The notes under the pieces: model-generated
The model's database searches: none
Told to the model about the DNA's origin: nothing
What the model saw: only the letters and a program-made list of their open reading frames with translations
NCBI RefSeq assembly: GCF_014649535.1
Contig: NZ_BMTF01000035.1
Coordinates: forward strand, 1 to 60,882
Direction: 5' to 3'
Origin: Streptomyces gelaticus
Lineage (GTDB): Bacteria; Actinomycetota; Actinomycetes; Streptomycetales; Streptomycetaceae
DNA length: 60,882 nucleotides
Shown: positions 35,220 through 44,732 of the stretch, piece after piece
Numbering within the stretch: the first letter of the stretch is position 1
How the letters are laid out: each line of letters opens with the position of its first letter
Made by a program: the position numbers and the translations under genes

Positions 35220-36604
35220 CCGCACTGTCGGCGGGCTCCCCCGGGCGCCCGCCGGCTCACGGCCACGCTGCCGACGATATCGACCTGGACAGGGACGATC
35301 TCATGGGCCGAATGAATGAGCCGCCCCGGTTGCCCGGAGGCAGCTTCGCGGCCTGGAACCGCGACCGGCTGGCACTGGCGCGCCGAGGCGCCGAAGAGTG
35401 CGGGAACGTCTGGCAACTGGAGCCAAGTGTCTACGTAGCCGCTACGGCCGGGCCGTGTGAGGAAGTCTTGCACCGCGCACAAGACTTCCTCAAGGTACCC
35501 TCGCCTCTCTTCCCGCCGTTGAAGCGGTCGAGCGGGTCACAGACGCCCGAGCAGCGGGCGCACGCTCATGCCGCCCGCATGCGCGGACTACGCCCGCAGG
35601 CGGTTGCAGCCCGGATCGGTGAGATTGCGCCCGGGACCGCTCGATTTGCTGACCAATGGCCCACGGGCCAGGACGTCGAGATTCTTCCCCCGCTCCGGCA
35701 CACCCTCGCAGAGATCGGCGTGCGCTACCTCTTCTCCGAAGACGCTCCCACCCTGCTGCCCTTTGCCCCACAGCTCTTCCTGGCCCGGGAGATGCTCGTA
35801 CGCCCCTCCCGCTGGGTGTGGCCGCGCTGGATCCCCACACCGGCACGGCGGTTCCGCACACGGCAGCAAGTCGACTTCACCAACGCTTTGCGGTCCGTCG
35901 TCCGTCGGCGCCGTTCATCGGGCCACCTCGGTGACGACGTGCTGGGACAGATGCTCCGGCCCTCCTCCCGCTACGGTCCACTGCCGGAAGAGGCCATCCT
36001 CGACAGTCTCCCCGGAATCACCGTCGCCACCTTCGAGACACCTTCCCGGGCAGCCGGATGGATCCTGCTCCACCTGGCCCGGTACCCCCAGGCCGCGGGC
36101 CGCGTCGCAGCCGAAGCCGCCTTGCTGCCCGTAGACCCGGCCGCAACAACCAGGACCCACCTCGACAGCCTGCAATACACCCAGGCACTGGTACGCGAGG
36201 TGCTTCGACTGGACCCCCCAAGCTGGCTACTGACCCGGCGCGCCACGCGGCAGACTCAGCTCGCCGGCTACACCATCGACGCCGGGTCCACCGTTCTCGT
36301 CTGCCCCTACACCGCCCACCGCGACGCACGGGAACACTTCGAGCCGGACCAGTTCCGGCCCGAACGCTGGCTCGAGGATTCAGGCTTGCCGGCGAAACCC
36401 GAGGCCTTCCTCTCCTTCGGCACCGGGCCGCATGGCTGCGAGGGAGCCGCTCTGGCGATGGCGATGCTGACGCTCCTGACTGCGCAGACCGCCCGCTGCT
36501 ATCACGTGAGCGAGCCACCCGGACCGGAACCCAGTTACCGGATCACCACCTTCGGAGGTCTCACAACTGTCGGCTTGCGCCTGCGTGCCACCTTGCGCGG
36601 CTGA
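35216..36604 (+). CDS. Cytochrome P450, probably peptide-modifying
   Basis: 462 residues. The heme loop is FLSFGTGPHGCEGAALA with Cys 408. EVLRLDPPSW supplies the K-helix ExxR. The I-helix is GITVATFETPSRAAGW, where the usual acid-alcohol pair appears as E-T. FEPDQFRPERWL is the PERF-like meander. No signal or membrane anchor is present, so it is soluble and needs a separate ferredoxin and reductase. It starts inside the stop codon of the 24-residue peptide gene. That coupling argues that the peptide is its substrate rather than a lipid or terpene. No transporter or peptidase gene follows, as is usual for the minimal clusters. Confidence 0.85.
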   Translation: MTALSAGSPGRPPAHGHAADDIDLDRDDLMGRMNEPPRLPGGSFAAWNRDRLALARRGAEECGNVWQLEPSVYVAATAGPCEEVLHRAQDFLKVPSPLFPPLKRSSGSQTPEQRAHAHAARMRGLRPQAVAARIGEIAPGTARFADQWPTGQDVEILPPLRHTLAEIGVRYLFSEDAPTLLPFAPQLFLAREMLVRPSRWVWPRWIPTPARRFRTRQQVDFTNALRSVVRRRRSSGHLGDDVLGQMLRPSSRYGPLPEEAILDSLPGITVATFETPSRAAGWILLHLARYPQAAGRVAAEAALLPVDPAATTRTHLDSLQYTQALVREVLRLDPPSWLLTRRATRQTQLAGYTIDAGSTVLVCPYTAHRDAREHFEPDQFRPERWLEDSGLPAKPEAFLSFGTGPHGCEGAALAMAMLTLLTAQTARCYHVSEPPGPEPSYRITTFGGLTTVGLRLRATLRG

Positions 36605-36760
36605 GGGCAGTCCTGCTTTCAGTGACAGGGCCGCAAGCGCCCTTCCTCGGAGAAACCGAGCCGCCGAGCACACCAGAGCCTGCTCGAACTCGCGCCAGCA
36701 TATGCCTCCGCCGACTCCGGGCCGCGTTCCGAAACGATCAGTTGGCGACGCGGAGATGAC

Positions 36761-37801
36761 CTAGCGGCCGAGGGCCTGTCGCACGGTCAGGTGGTGGTAC
36801 TTCCGCAGCCGGTACAGTTCCCAGCACGACAACACCGTCACCGACACCGGAGCGCCGAGCAGGAACACGATCCGGGCAAGGACGGGAACATCGGCGTTCT
36901 CGTCGTTGACCACGTCGAGGGCGGCCATCACCCACACCAGCAAGGTGGCGAGGATCGGCGGCAGCACCTCGTGGATGTCGGCGGTGCGGAACACATGCAT
37001 GAGGCAGAGCGCGATCCCGTACAGGGCGAAGCCCAGCGACCAAGCGCAGAGGGTGATGAGGACGACCATGCCCGGGGTCCCGATGGCAGCGCGGAAGCCG
37101 ACGGTCCCCGGATCGGGCGCGACGGCGAGGGGGAACGTGGCCATGGACGCCACCAGAGCCGCCACCGCCCCGAAGGCCTTCAGGGACCGACGCAGGTAGA
37201 GTCCGCGCAACGCGCCCTGCGCGGCGAACGCGAACAGGGCGATCACAAACGGGAAGGCGCACACGAGGACGAGTGTGCTGATCCAGCTCTGGTTGAACTT
37301 GTCGCCCGCGACGGTCTCGACGCCCTCGGCGGTGTCGACCGGCTTGTACGACATGACCAGCACGAGCCAGGCGGCAATGCCGAGCCCGGTCCGCCACATC
37401 TGGATCTTGCGCACCGTCAGGTCCTCGACAGCATCCGGGCGCGAGGGGCGGAAGGCCCGCTGGGCGGCGTAGAACGGGTTGTAGACGCACTTGAGGATCC
37501 GCTGCCCCCGCGTCAGCAGTGGTCGGGGCGGGCGCGGGAACGGCGGCTGCGGGCCACCGCCCTGCGGCTGAGGAGGGTACGGGCCCCAGTTCTGCGGATG
37601 CCCCGGGTACCCCTGCGGCGGCACCGGCGCGGGCTGCGGCGGGTAGGGTCCCGCGCCGGGACCGCCGGGGTACGGGTGGTGTCCGGCCCCGGGGTAGGGC
37701 TGATGGCCGGGACCTGGGCCACGCTGTCCACCCGGCCCGGGTCCGGGTCCTGGCCCGGGTCCACCCGTCGGACCCCAGTAACCATTTCCGTTCGTACTCA
37801 T
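36761..37801 (-). CDS. Membrane protein with Pro/Gly-rich cytosolic N-terminus
   Basis: 346 residues from ATG 37801 (MSTNGNGYWGPTGG). Residues 1-110 are proline-, glycine- and tyrosine-rich and likely disordered. They are followed by RGQRILKCVYNPFYAAQRAF and six or so predicted helices. Such low-complexity tails are common in actinobacterial membrane proteins of unknown function. It faces the P450 gene and is upstream of nothing else, so it is probably a single gene. Confidence 0.7.
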   Translation of the reverse strand: MSTNGNGYWGPTGGPGPGPGPGPGGQRGPGPGHQPYPGAGHHPYPGGPGAGPYPPQPAPVPPQGYPGHPQNWGPYPPQPQGGGPQPPFPRPPRPLLTRGQRILKCVYNPFYAAQRAFRPSRPDAVEDLTVRKIQMWRTGLGIAAWLVLVMSYKPVDTAEGVETVAGDKFNQSWISTLVLVCAFPFVIALFAFAAQGALRGLYLRRSLKAFGAVAALVASMATFPLAVAPDPGTVGFRAAIGTPGMVVLITLCAWSLGFALYGIALCLMHVFRTADIHEVLPPILATLLVWVMAALDVVNDENADVPVLARIVFLLGAPVSVTVLSCWELYRLRKYHHLTVRQALGR

Positions 37802-38018
37802 GCCGTGCGCCCCCCGATGTTTCGGTCTGTGCCGTGCGCGGCACGGCTCGAACCGCCCGCTCAGCGTGCGGCGTGATCCTACCCATCGCGGAGACCGAGA
37901 AGTGCACGTTCCGGGACCGGGCCGGGCACCGGTGGGTGGCGAGGTACGGCTCTTCCAGTCCGCTTCCACAGCACGGCTCAGGCCCGCCACGGGCGCTCGT
38001 ATGCCCGGCCCGGGGACG

Positions 38019-39722
38019 TCACGACACCAGGCCGGTCCCCTCCAGCTCGGTCAGCCGCACGGTACACAGGCCCCCACGCTCGGCCTTCACTTCTGTCACC
38101 TTCAGCTGCGTTCCCGGCGCGAGGATGTACTCCTCCTCACCCGTGAACGCGGAGAACCGCCGGATCCCCACCGCCCGCGCGGGCGTCACCTCGAACAGCG
38201 TCCGGCGGCCACGCCCGCCGAGGAACGCGCGGGCCACACTCAGCTCGGAGGTGCACGACGACACGCCCCACCACGTCACCGTCCGCCCCACCGGGTACTG
38301 GGACCGCAGATCCAGCGCCACACCACGCCACAGCGGCCGCGTCTGCGCCGGCAACGCCTCCATCGCCGAGAACAGCAACCGCAGGTACGGCAGGTACGGC
38401 ACCACGCGCTCGCGGTCCGACGAGCGCAGCACGGCGTTGATCTCGCGGTAGAAGCCCGACTCGCACGTGTACAGGTAGAGGGCCGAGATCGCGTCGGCCG
38501 ACAAGGCACCCACGGCCTCCCCGGACAACCCGCCCGTGGACGCCGCCTTCGCGGCCTTCGTCTCCCCGAAACGGCTCGACAGATCGATATGCCGATCCAG
38601 ATGCGCGAGCACCCGCGAGACCGGCTCCACCGCCTTCCGGAAGTCCATCAGCGGCGTGTCGAACACCCCGGTGACGGGCGGCAGGACGAGGCCCTCGTCC
38701 TTGACGCTGGTGAGCCGCTCCAGATACAGCTGGTGCAACTCCATCGTGGACGCGATGAATGCCCCCATCCGCTGCGCGACACCACCGTCCTCCGGCCCGC
38801 CGGCCCCGCCCGTCCCCTGGTCCCAGCCCTCGCTTGGCAGCCAGTCGACCGGCTCGGCCCCCACCGCCGCCAGGGCGTCGTTAACCTGGGCGAAGTGGTC
38901 GCCCTCGCAGAACAGATCCCCCTGCGCAGCCGGATTGGCGTGGTCCAGGTGACGGACCTGCACCCCTGGGTACTTCTTCTCCAGCCGCTGGACGACCCTC
39001 TTCAGACTCCGGGCGTGCGCGCCCCACCAGGCGAACACCACCCCCCGGTCGTCCTCCTCCACCGCGTCCTGCTTCGCCCGGAGGATCTCCTCGATGATCT
39101 GCTCGGCGACGGGGCGCCAGAACGCCGTGTGCCGATCGGTCGCCATCGCCCCGTCCGCGCTCGCCGTGAGGGACGCGTTCAGCAGCAGCACACCCTGGGT
39201 GAGCATCGCCTGGAACCACTCGGGAGGCTGAACCGTGTCCTCCTTCTTCAACAGGGCGCGGACGTCGGCGATCGGGGTCTTCTTGACGATGCCGTACTTC
39301 CACATCGCGGCCGCCTTGATGAGGCAGCGGATGCTGACGACCCGGCCGAACTGGCTGTCCTTCCAGTCGTTGAAGGTGTTGTCGAACATCGCGATGCCGG
39401 TCGCGCTCTCCGCCCGCGGATAGGGGTTCTGTCCGAAGACGACCACTTTCCACTTCTCCGGTGGATGCGGCTTCAATGCCTGGAACGTCAGCTCGCGCAC
39501 CGGAACGACCTCCGGGCTGCGCTTCGGGCCGATGAAGCCGGCGGCTCCCGGCTGCGCCTCGATCACCGGTCCGAGCAGCGGCAGCCACGGCTCGCCGCCA
39601 CCGGTGAACAGGCCGGCCAGTCCCAGTGGATCCCCGGCCGGGGAACCGGCATCGCCCGCGGTCGTCACGTCGACATCACTCACGAGGGTGGAACTCCCGA
39701 TACTCGAACCGGACGCCTCCAC
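38019..39722 (-). CDS. Uracil-DNA-glycosylase-like domain fused to an ADP-ribosyltransferase
   Basis: 567 residues from GTG 39722 (GTG 39683, VSDVDVTTAG, is an alternative). Residues 60-290 follow the UDG fold: WKVVVFGQNPYPRAESATG (the GQDPYH water-activating loop with Asp changed to Asn), GVLLLNASLTAS, FAWWGAHARS and HLDHANPAAQ in place of HPSPLS. Residues 400-545 are an R-S-E ADP-ribosyltransferase: GFYREINAVLR, Arg 466 in PLWRGVAL, WWGVSSCTS (488-492) and the E-x-E in TGEEEYILAPGT (529-531), so NAD+-dependent transfer looks possible. A macro-domain gene lies 85 bp upstream on the same strand. I infer a DNA-linked ADP-ribosylating effector with its eraser. Target unknown. Confidence 0.8.
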   Translation of the reverse strand: MEASGSSIGSSTLVSDVDVTTAGDAGSPAGDPLGLAGLFTGGGEPWLPLLGPVIEAQPGAAGFIGPKRSPEVVPVRELTFQALKPHPPEKWKVVVFGQNPYPRAESATGIAMFDNTFNDWKDSQFGRVVSIRCLIKAAAMWKYGIVKKTPIADVRALLKKEDTVQPPEWFQAMLTQGVLLLNASLTASADGAMATDRHTAFWRPVAEQIIEEILRAKQDAVEEDDRGVVFAWWGAHARSLKRVVQRLEKKYPGVQVRHLDHANPAAQGDLFCEGDHFAQVNDALAAVGAEPVDWLPSEGWDQGTGGAGGPEDGGVAQRMGAFIASTMELHQLYLERLTSVKDEGLVLPPVTGVFDTPLMDFRKAVEPVSRVLAHLDRHIDLSSRFGETKAAKAASTGGLSGEAVGALSADAISALYLYTCESGFYREINAVLRSSDRERVVPYLPYLRLLFSAMEALPAQTRPLWRGVALDLRSQYPVGRTVTWWGVSSCTSELSVARAFLGGRGRRTLFEVTPARAVGIRRFSAFTGEEEYILAPGTQLKVTEVKAERGGLCTVRLTELEGTGLVS

Positions 39723-39807
39723 GGGCGCCCCGGCATGCTGAACAGATGCGGCAGGGTCGTCGCCGGTGTCCGCGACCTGGGCGGCACCGGCCTGCGGGGT
39801 CTTCGGG

Positions 39808-40476
39808 TCAGTGACGAAAGGAAGGCCGCTGCGGCACGTTGATCCGGACCCGCCGTGCGGACCCCGCTCCCTCGATGTCGTCGAGCTGCCCCAGCACGGC
39901 GGCCCGCAACTCGTCGTAGTCCGCGAAACCGTGGTCGTGGAAGAGGGTGTAGCCCGTCCACATCAGGTTGGCGCACACCTTCGCGGGCACCTGCCCGGTC
40001 TGCGCGCCCATCCCGACGAGGGCCACCGACCGGATGCTGCCCGGCTTCGCCCGGTTCTGCAGATGTACCGCCTGGAAGGCGGCCGCACAGGCCAGGGCCA
40101 CGTTCATCGTGTCGCTGACGTTCTGCGACGACTGGCGCATGGTGGGCGTCGAGATCAGGTACCGGGGCACATCCGCCCCGGACGGGACGCACACCGCGCT
40201 GCCCACCGGCAGCCGTCCGCCGAACCGGTCGCGGATCGCCCGCTGCACCCGCACCTGGATGCCCGCGCCGAGGTACCGCTTGACGACGGCGTCGACCCCA
40301 CCGTCCATCCGGCCACGCTCGTTGGTGGGAGAGACCCAGGCGTCGGCGTCCACATCGAGAAGGGAACCCCGCCTGATCTCGACCTCCGGCGTATCCGCGA
40401 ACGCGGACCGCCAGGCCGTCACCACCTCGTCGTTGACGTCGACCAGGACGACGCTCAACGCATGCCTGACATCCAC
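39808..40476 (-). CDS. Macro-domain protein, candidate ADP-ribose eraser/antidote
   Basis: 222 residues from GTG 40476, with GAGGGG 7 nt upstream. The macro fold is recognisable: VDADAWVSPTNERGRMDGGV replaces the N-AAN...GGGVD loop, LPVGSAVCVPSG is the next loop, and ALVGMGAQTGQVPAKVCANL is the diphosphate-binding glycine loop. Macro domains bind or hydrolyse ADP-ribose on proteins or DNA. In DarTG the macro protein DarG reverses the DarT toxin. Here the macro gene precedes the ADP-ribosyltransferase fusion in the same operon, the order usual for antitoxin then toxin. The pairing is inference; the domains are seen. Confidence 0.8.
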   Translation of the reverse strand: MDVRHALSVVLVDVNDEVVTAWRSAFADTPEVEIRRGSLLDVDADAWVSPTNERGRMDGGVDAVVKRYLGAGIQVRVQRAIRDRFGGRLPVGSAVCVPSGADVPRYLISTPTMRQSSQNVSDTMNVALACAAAFQAVHLQNRAKPGSIRSVALVGMGAQTGQVPAKVCANLMWTGYTLFHDHGFADYDELRAAVLGQLDDIEGAGSARRVRINVPQRPSFRH

Positions 40477-41336
40477 GAATTCACCCCTCTCACCCCGTGA
40501 TCTCGAACAATCCCGAAGCTATCGCGCACCACTGACAACGCCGTTCGACAGGGTTGTTCGAGCAGCGGAACGGGGGAAGGAGGAGCGGGAGCCGATGACG
40601 GGCGGTCAGGAACGCGCCGCCGGCGTGGCGACACCCGGCCCGAAGAGGTCGTCCAGTACCACCCGGCGCCCCGACTCGGCAAGCAGCAGGGAGAGTGCGG
40701 GGCCGGTCGCCTCCGAACGGGCGGGCTCCTGCCGTCGACGCGTCCGCGGGATGCTGTGCCCGACACGACCCGCCCACCGGCCTGCGAGCAGCTGACCGAA
40801 ATACTCCGCGAAAGCCCTCGCTTCAACGCCTGCCTGAACAGCCCGCCCTCCCCCACCCAGGTCACCAGCCACGACCTCAGTGGCCCCCGCGGAGCCTTCC
40901 GCGACATCCTCGACGCATTCTTCGACAGCCCGCCCGGCCCTCGTACGCCCGCAGCACCTGAAGCGCTGGCCCCTCCCGCCAACTGTCCGGCCGCCGGATG
41001 ATCCTGCTGACCCCGCTATTCCCGTTCCCGAAGGGCACGTCCCACGCTTCGGCGGAGTACACGGCGACAACTCAGTCGAGGTCAACATGCTCTGCAGTAC
41101 TGGGATCCGGGCAGAAATAGACCAGAAAACCGGCGTTGCTGTCAGAAGTTTTTGACAGCCCGCGCGTGTCGGACACCGCCGTCCACGGCGCTCGACGCCA
41201 ATGCATACGGCGTCCGCCGCCTCGGCCATCCGGTACGCGGCGTTGAACGGCGTCCAGGCCCACCCTGGCGAGTTCACCCGTTCACCGCACTCAGTGGAGC
41301 GCCTCCGAGGGCCCCGCAGCCCCTAGGGTCGATCGC
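40477..41336. other. Intergenic stretch with decayed coding scraps
   Basis: 860 bp. The minus strand has coding-like phrases in shifting frames (NSPGWAWTPFNAAYRMAEAA, then SNAGFLVYFCPDPS), and the plus strand has AFRDILDAFFDSPPGP. No start/stop pair makes a credible gene. The left end must hold the promoter of the macro/ADP-ribosyltransferase operon. Confidence 0.3.
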
Positions 41337-42010
41337 ATGGGGCGCGTCCGACGGATTCCGCAGCCCGGCGCGGATCGCAGCGAGTGGTCACGGCGCGGAT
41401 ACCTCTCAGCGGTCTGGTATCTGCGGGCCGTCGCCCCCATCAACTTCCTCGGCGCCGTGTGGGTGTATCTCGGAAACGACATCCAGCGGCACAACGACGA
41501 CAAGTTCTTCACGCCCTATCTGCTGACTGCCGGATTCTTCTCCGGTGTGCTCTCCATGTTTTTGGCGATCACCATGCGGCGGCGCAAACGCGCCGCATGG
41601 ATCCTCTTCGCCCTCCGCCACGGCAAGAGCGTCACCTGGTCGCCGCCGGGCAGGTCGGCCGTCGCCTACCGAGTGGTCGGCGGGGTCTCGCTGGCGTCCG
41701 GTGAACCGATCGGCGACCCGGAAGCGTGGCCTGGAGCGATCGACGCGACGAGGCGGGGTCGACATCGGCGAGTTCACGACGGAAGGCCGTTCCATGCAGA
41801 GTGTTCGCCAAGCACACCACCGTGTCGAGCACGCCGGGTACACGGTCCGTGTCAGCCGTCACGAGGACATGTCGGCGGACGAGATGGCCCAGATGATCGA
41901 GTTGGCCGCCGACTGGCGTAACGGAGCGACGGAGCTGGGATTCTCCATGAGACTGGGCCGTCTCGGCGATCCGCAAGATGGTCGCTGCATCTTGCTGGTC
42001 TGTCAGGACT
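41337..42010 (+). pseudogene. Phosphatidylglycerol lysyltransferase-like (LysX/MprF C-domain) gene, collapsed
   Basis: ATG 41337 opens a normal N-terminus with two membrane helices (YLRAVAPINFLGAVWVYL). At about 41590 the sequence jumps to the acyltransferase-like domain (RHGKSVTWSPPGRSAVAYRV, then LASGEPIGDPEAWPGAI). After a further frame change at about 41745 a third piece reads SVRQAHHRVEHAGYTVRVSR to ELGFSMRLGRLGDPQDGRCI. Family members are 550-plus residues, so large internal deletions are visible and the C-terminus is missing. The living gene would aminoacylate membrane lipids and lower sensitivity to cationic peptides. Confidence 0.6.
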
Positions 42011-42031
42011 GCCGAAGTGGCTACACCGCAG

Positions 42032-42754
42032 ATGTCTGGAGAATCGCCGTTGACCACGGCAGCCTCGTTCGCCCGGCGCGAGTGGGGATCCCTCTACGTG
42101 ACCGTGCGGACGGCCCTGGCCACCCGTGGGTGGCGGGCCGTCCCGCTCACGCTCGCCTCCGTCTGTCTCATCGCGCTCTGCCAGGTCCTCCAGGGCCAGA
42201 GCTGGGGATACGGCCTGGTCCAGGACATCGGCTTCGTCCGGGCCGAGGACCCTCTCTGGCTCGCCCTCCTCCGTACCCCGCTCTCGCTCTTCGTGCCCGC
42301 GCTCAGCCTGCCCGTCTGGGGCGCGATGGCGCAGGTGCTGGTCGTGTTCGGCGTCGCGGAGATCACTCTGGGCGGGCCCCGTACCTTCGTCATCGCCTAT
42401 GTCTGCACCGTCGCCGGGACGCTCTACGCGCGGTTCGGCACCGCCATCGGACCCGAGGGACTCCTCGGGCTGCCGGCCTCGGACGCGCGGATCGTCGACA
42501 CCGGGCCGTCGGTGGCGGTCACGGGGCTCGCGGTCTGCGTCTGTGTATGCATGGGGGCGTGGTTCACCGTGGCGCTGGTGGTCGTGGCGATGGTCGTCGA
42601 GCTGATCGTCAAGCCCAATCTGGCCAGCACGGAGCATCTCGTGGCGATCGGGGCCGCGTTGGTGCTGTGCGCACCAGCGGCCCTGCGGCACCGGCGCCCG
42701 TCCGACGGCGACGGTGGTGCAGGCGGGCCCGCGGTGACGCCGGCCGGGGATTGA
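42032..42754 (+). CDS. Rhomboid-like multi-pass membrane protein
   Basis: 240 residues from ATG 42032 (MSGESPLTTAASFARREWG); the frame is open to 41978. Six predicted helices, with a GxxGPEGLLGLP loop and a PNLASTEHLVAIGAALVL end resembling the rhomboid-like proteins often encoded beside lysyltransferase genes in Streptomyces. The canonical rhomboid GxSG serine is not evident (IGPEGLLG), so protease activity is doubtful. It probably was the operon partner of the collapsed gene just upstream. Confidence 0.6.
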   Translation: MSGESPLTTAASFARREWGSLYVTVRTALATRGWRAVPLTLASVCLIALCQVLQGQSWGYGLVQDIGFVRAEDPLWLALLRTPLSLFVPALSLPVWGAMAQVLVVFGVAEITLGGPRTFVIAYVCTVAGTLYARFGTAIGPEGLLGLPASDARIVDTGPSVAVTGLAVCVCVCMGAWFTVALVVVAMVVELIVKPNLASTEHLVAIGAALVLCAPAALRHRRPSDGDGGAGGPAVTPAGD

Positions 42755-42947
42755 AGCCCGCTGTTCGCAGGTGCCGGCGGGCCGGCCGTACCGCAGTGGC
42801 TCCATGTCTCCCGGCCCTCCGTTCGGAGCAACTCTCGCCGCGTCGGAGTGGCCGGGCCGGGCAGGTACCGGGATAGGGAGAGGATGCCGACGGACGTGCC
42901 GCAACGGCTGCGCGTCCCGTCGAAACCGGAGCGAGGTTGCCTGTCAG

Positions 42948-44588
42948 ATGCCGACGCCGGCCGCACCTGAGCTGTCCCGGAAGCCGGGTCTGAGGCGAGA
43001 CATCGGCCTGATCGGACTCATCTGGACCTCCCTGGGATCCATCATCGGCTCCGGCTGGTTGTTCGGCGCGCTGTTCGCGGCGCAGGTGGCCGGGACGGCC
43101 GCCCTTGCCTCCTGGGGGATCGGGGCCCTCGCAATCACCGTTCTGGCGTTCGTCCATGCGGAGCTGGGGGCCATGTACCCGGTCTCGGGCGGCACCGCAC
43201 GCTTCCCTCACTACGCCTTCGGCAGCGTCGCCGGGGCCTCCTTCGGCTGGTTCTCCTGGCTCCAGGCCGTCGCCACGGCACCGATCGAGGTCATGGCATC
43301 GCTGAACTACCTCAGCATCCACGCCACCTGGGTACAGACGGGGAAGAACCAGCTGACCGCCGCCGGATACGGGCTGGCCGTCGCCTTCATGGCCTTCTTC
43401 GTCCTCGTCAACTTCTTCGGCATCCGCTGGCTCGCCCATACCAACAGCGTGGCCACATGGTGGAAGCTCGCCATCCCCCTGCTCACCATCGCAGTCCTGG
43501 CGGGGACCACCTTCCACGGAAGCAATTTCGGCCACCAGGGCTTCGCCCCGTTCGGCGTCGAGGGTGTGCTCTCCGCCGTCAGCACCAGCGGAATCATCTT
43601 CGCGCTCCTCGGATTCGAACAGGCCGACCAGTTGGCGGGGGAAAGCCGCAACCCGGCACGGGACATCCCGTGGGCGGTGATCGGCTCGATCCTCATCGGC
43701 GCGCTCATCTACTCGGCGCTCCAGGTGGTCTTCATCGGGGCCCTGCCACAGAGCTCCTTCACCCACGGCTGGGCCGATCTGACCTTCGCCGACAAGGCGG
43801 GGCCGTTCGCCGGTCTCGCTCTGTCCGCCGGGCTCGGCTGGCTCGCCGCGCTGATCTACATCGACGCGGTCGTCTCACCGACCGGCACCGGCCTGATCTA
43901 CACCACCGCTGCCTCCCGGGTGTCGTACGGCCTCTCCCGCAACGGCTATGTGCCCGAGGTCTTCGAACGGACGACGGCGCGCGGGGTTCCCTGGTTCAGT
44001 CTGCTCTTCGCCTTCCTCGTCGGGCTCATCGTCTTCCTGCCCTTCCCCACCTGGCAGAAGCTGGTCGGTTTCGTCACCTCCGCGAGTGTGCTGATGTACG
44101 CGAGCGCGCCACTCGCTCTCGGGTGTCTGCGCAAACAGGACCCGGACCGGCACCGCCCGTACCGTCTGCCCGGCGGTCTGTTCTGGGCCCCCGCCGCCTT
44201 CATCGTCTCCAACCTGATCATCTACTGGGCCGGCTGGGACACCCTGTGGCGACTCGGCCTGGCGATCGTCCTCGGCTATCTGCTGCTGGGCGGCTCGGCA
44301 CTGCTCAGGCTCAACCCGAGGGCCCCGCACCTGGACTGGCGGTCCGCCCAGTGGCTGCCGGTGTATCTGGTGGGGCTGGGCCTGATCTCCTGGCAGGGCG
44401 GCTACTGCAGCGGAGGACCGGCGTCGAAGGCGTCCTGTGGTGCGACCGGCGTCATTCCGCTGTGGTGGGACATGGCGATCATCGCCGCATTCAGCCTGCT
44501 GATCTACGCCTGGGCGCAGGCCGTCAGGCTCCCGGACGAGGCGGCCCAGGCGTACATCGGCCCGCTCGACGTACTGCCTGGCCACTGA
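42948..44588 (+). CDS. APC family amino-acid permease (aspartate:proton symporter-like)
   Basis: 546 residues from ATG 42948 (MPTPAAPELSRKPGLR). Fourteen or so predicted helices, with the APC opening IGLIWTSLGSIIGSGWLFGA, PVSGGTARFPHYAFG and the gating helix GIIFALLGFEQADQLAGESR. Long C-terminal helices and loops match the YveA/aspartate-proton symporter group. The substrate is inferred only by family. No regulator is adjacent. Confidence 0.8.
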   Translation: MPTPAAPELSRKPGLRRDIGLIGLIWTSLGSIIGSGWLFGALFAAQVAGTAALASWGIGALAITVLAFVHAELGAMYPVSGGTARFPHYAFGSVAGASFGWFSWLQAVATAPIEVMASLNYLSIHATWVQTGKNQLTAAGYGLAVAFMAFFVLVNFFGIRWLAHTNSVATWWKLAIPLLTIAVLAGTTFHGSNFGHQGFAPFGVEGVLSAVSTSGIIFALLGFEQADQLAGESRNPARDIPWAVIGSILIGALIYSALQVVFIGALPQSSFTHGWADLTFADKAGPFAGLALSAGLGWLAALIYIDAVVSPTGTGLIYTTAASRVSYGLSRNGYVPEVFERTTARGVPWFSLLFAFLVGLIVFLPFPTWQKLVGFVTSASVLMYASAPLALGCLRKQDPDRHRPYRLPGGLFWAPAAFIVSNLIIYWAGWDTLWRLGLAIVLGYLLLGGSALLRLNPRAPHLDWRSAQWLPVYLVGLGLISWQGGYCSGGPASKASCGATGVIPLWWDMAIIAAFSLLIYAWAQAVRLPDEAAQAYIGPLDVLPGH

Positions 44589-44732
44589 CGACGCCGGCTT
44601 TCGGGGAAGCCACACGTCCTGCTGCCGGGTCTCGGCACGGGGGTGGGCTTCGGCGTGGTCGAGGTCGCGGTGCGCCTGATCGACTCCCCGGGAGCACTGG
44701 TCCGGTCAGGCGCCGACCGAGGGCATGCGGGC

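Noticed and set aside
36738..37907. 389-codon minus frame overlapping the membrane protein at 36761
   Set aside because: Arg/Pro-rich shadow of the membrane-protein gene in another frame.
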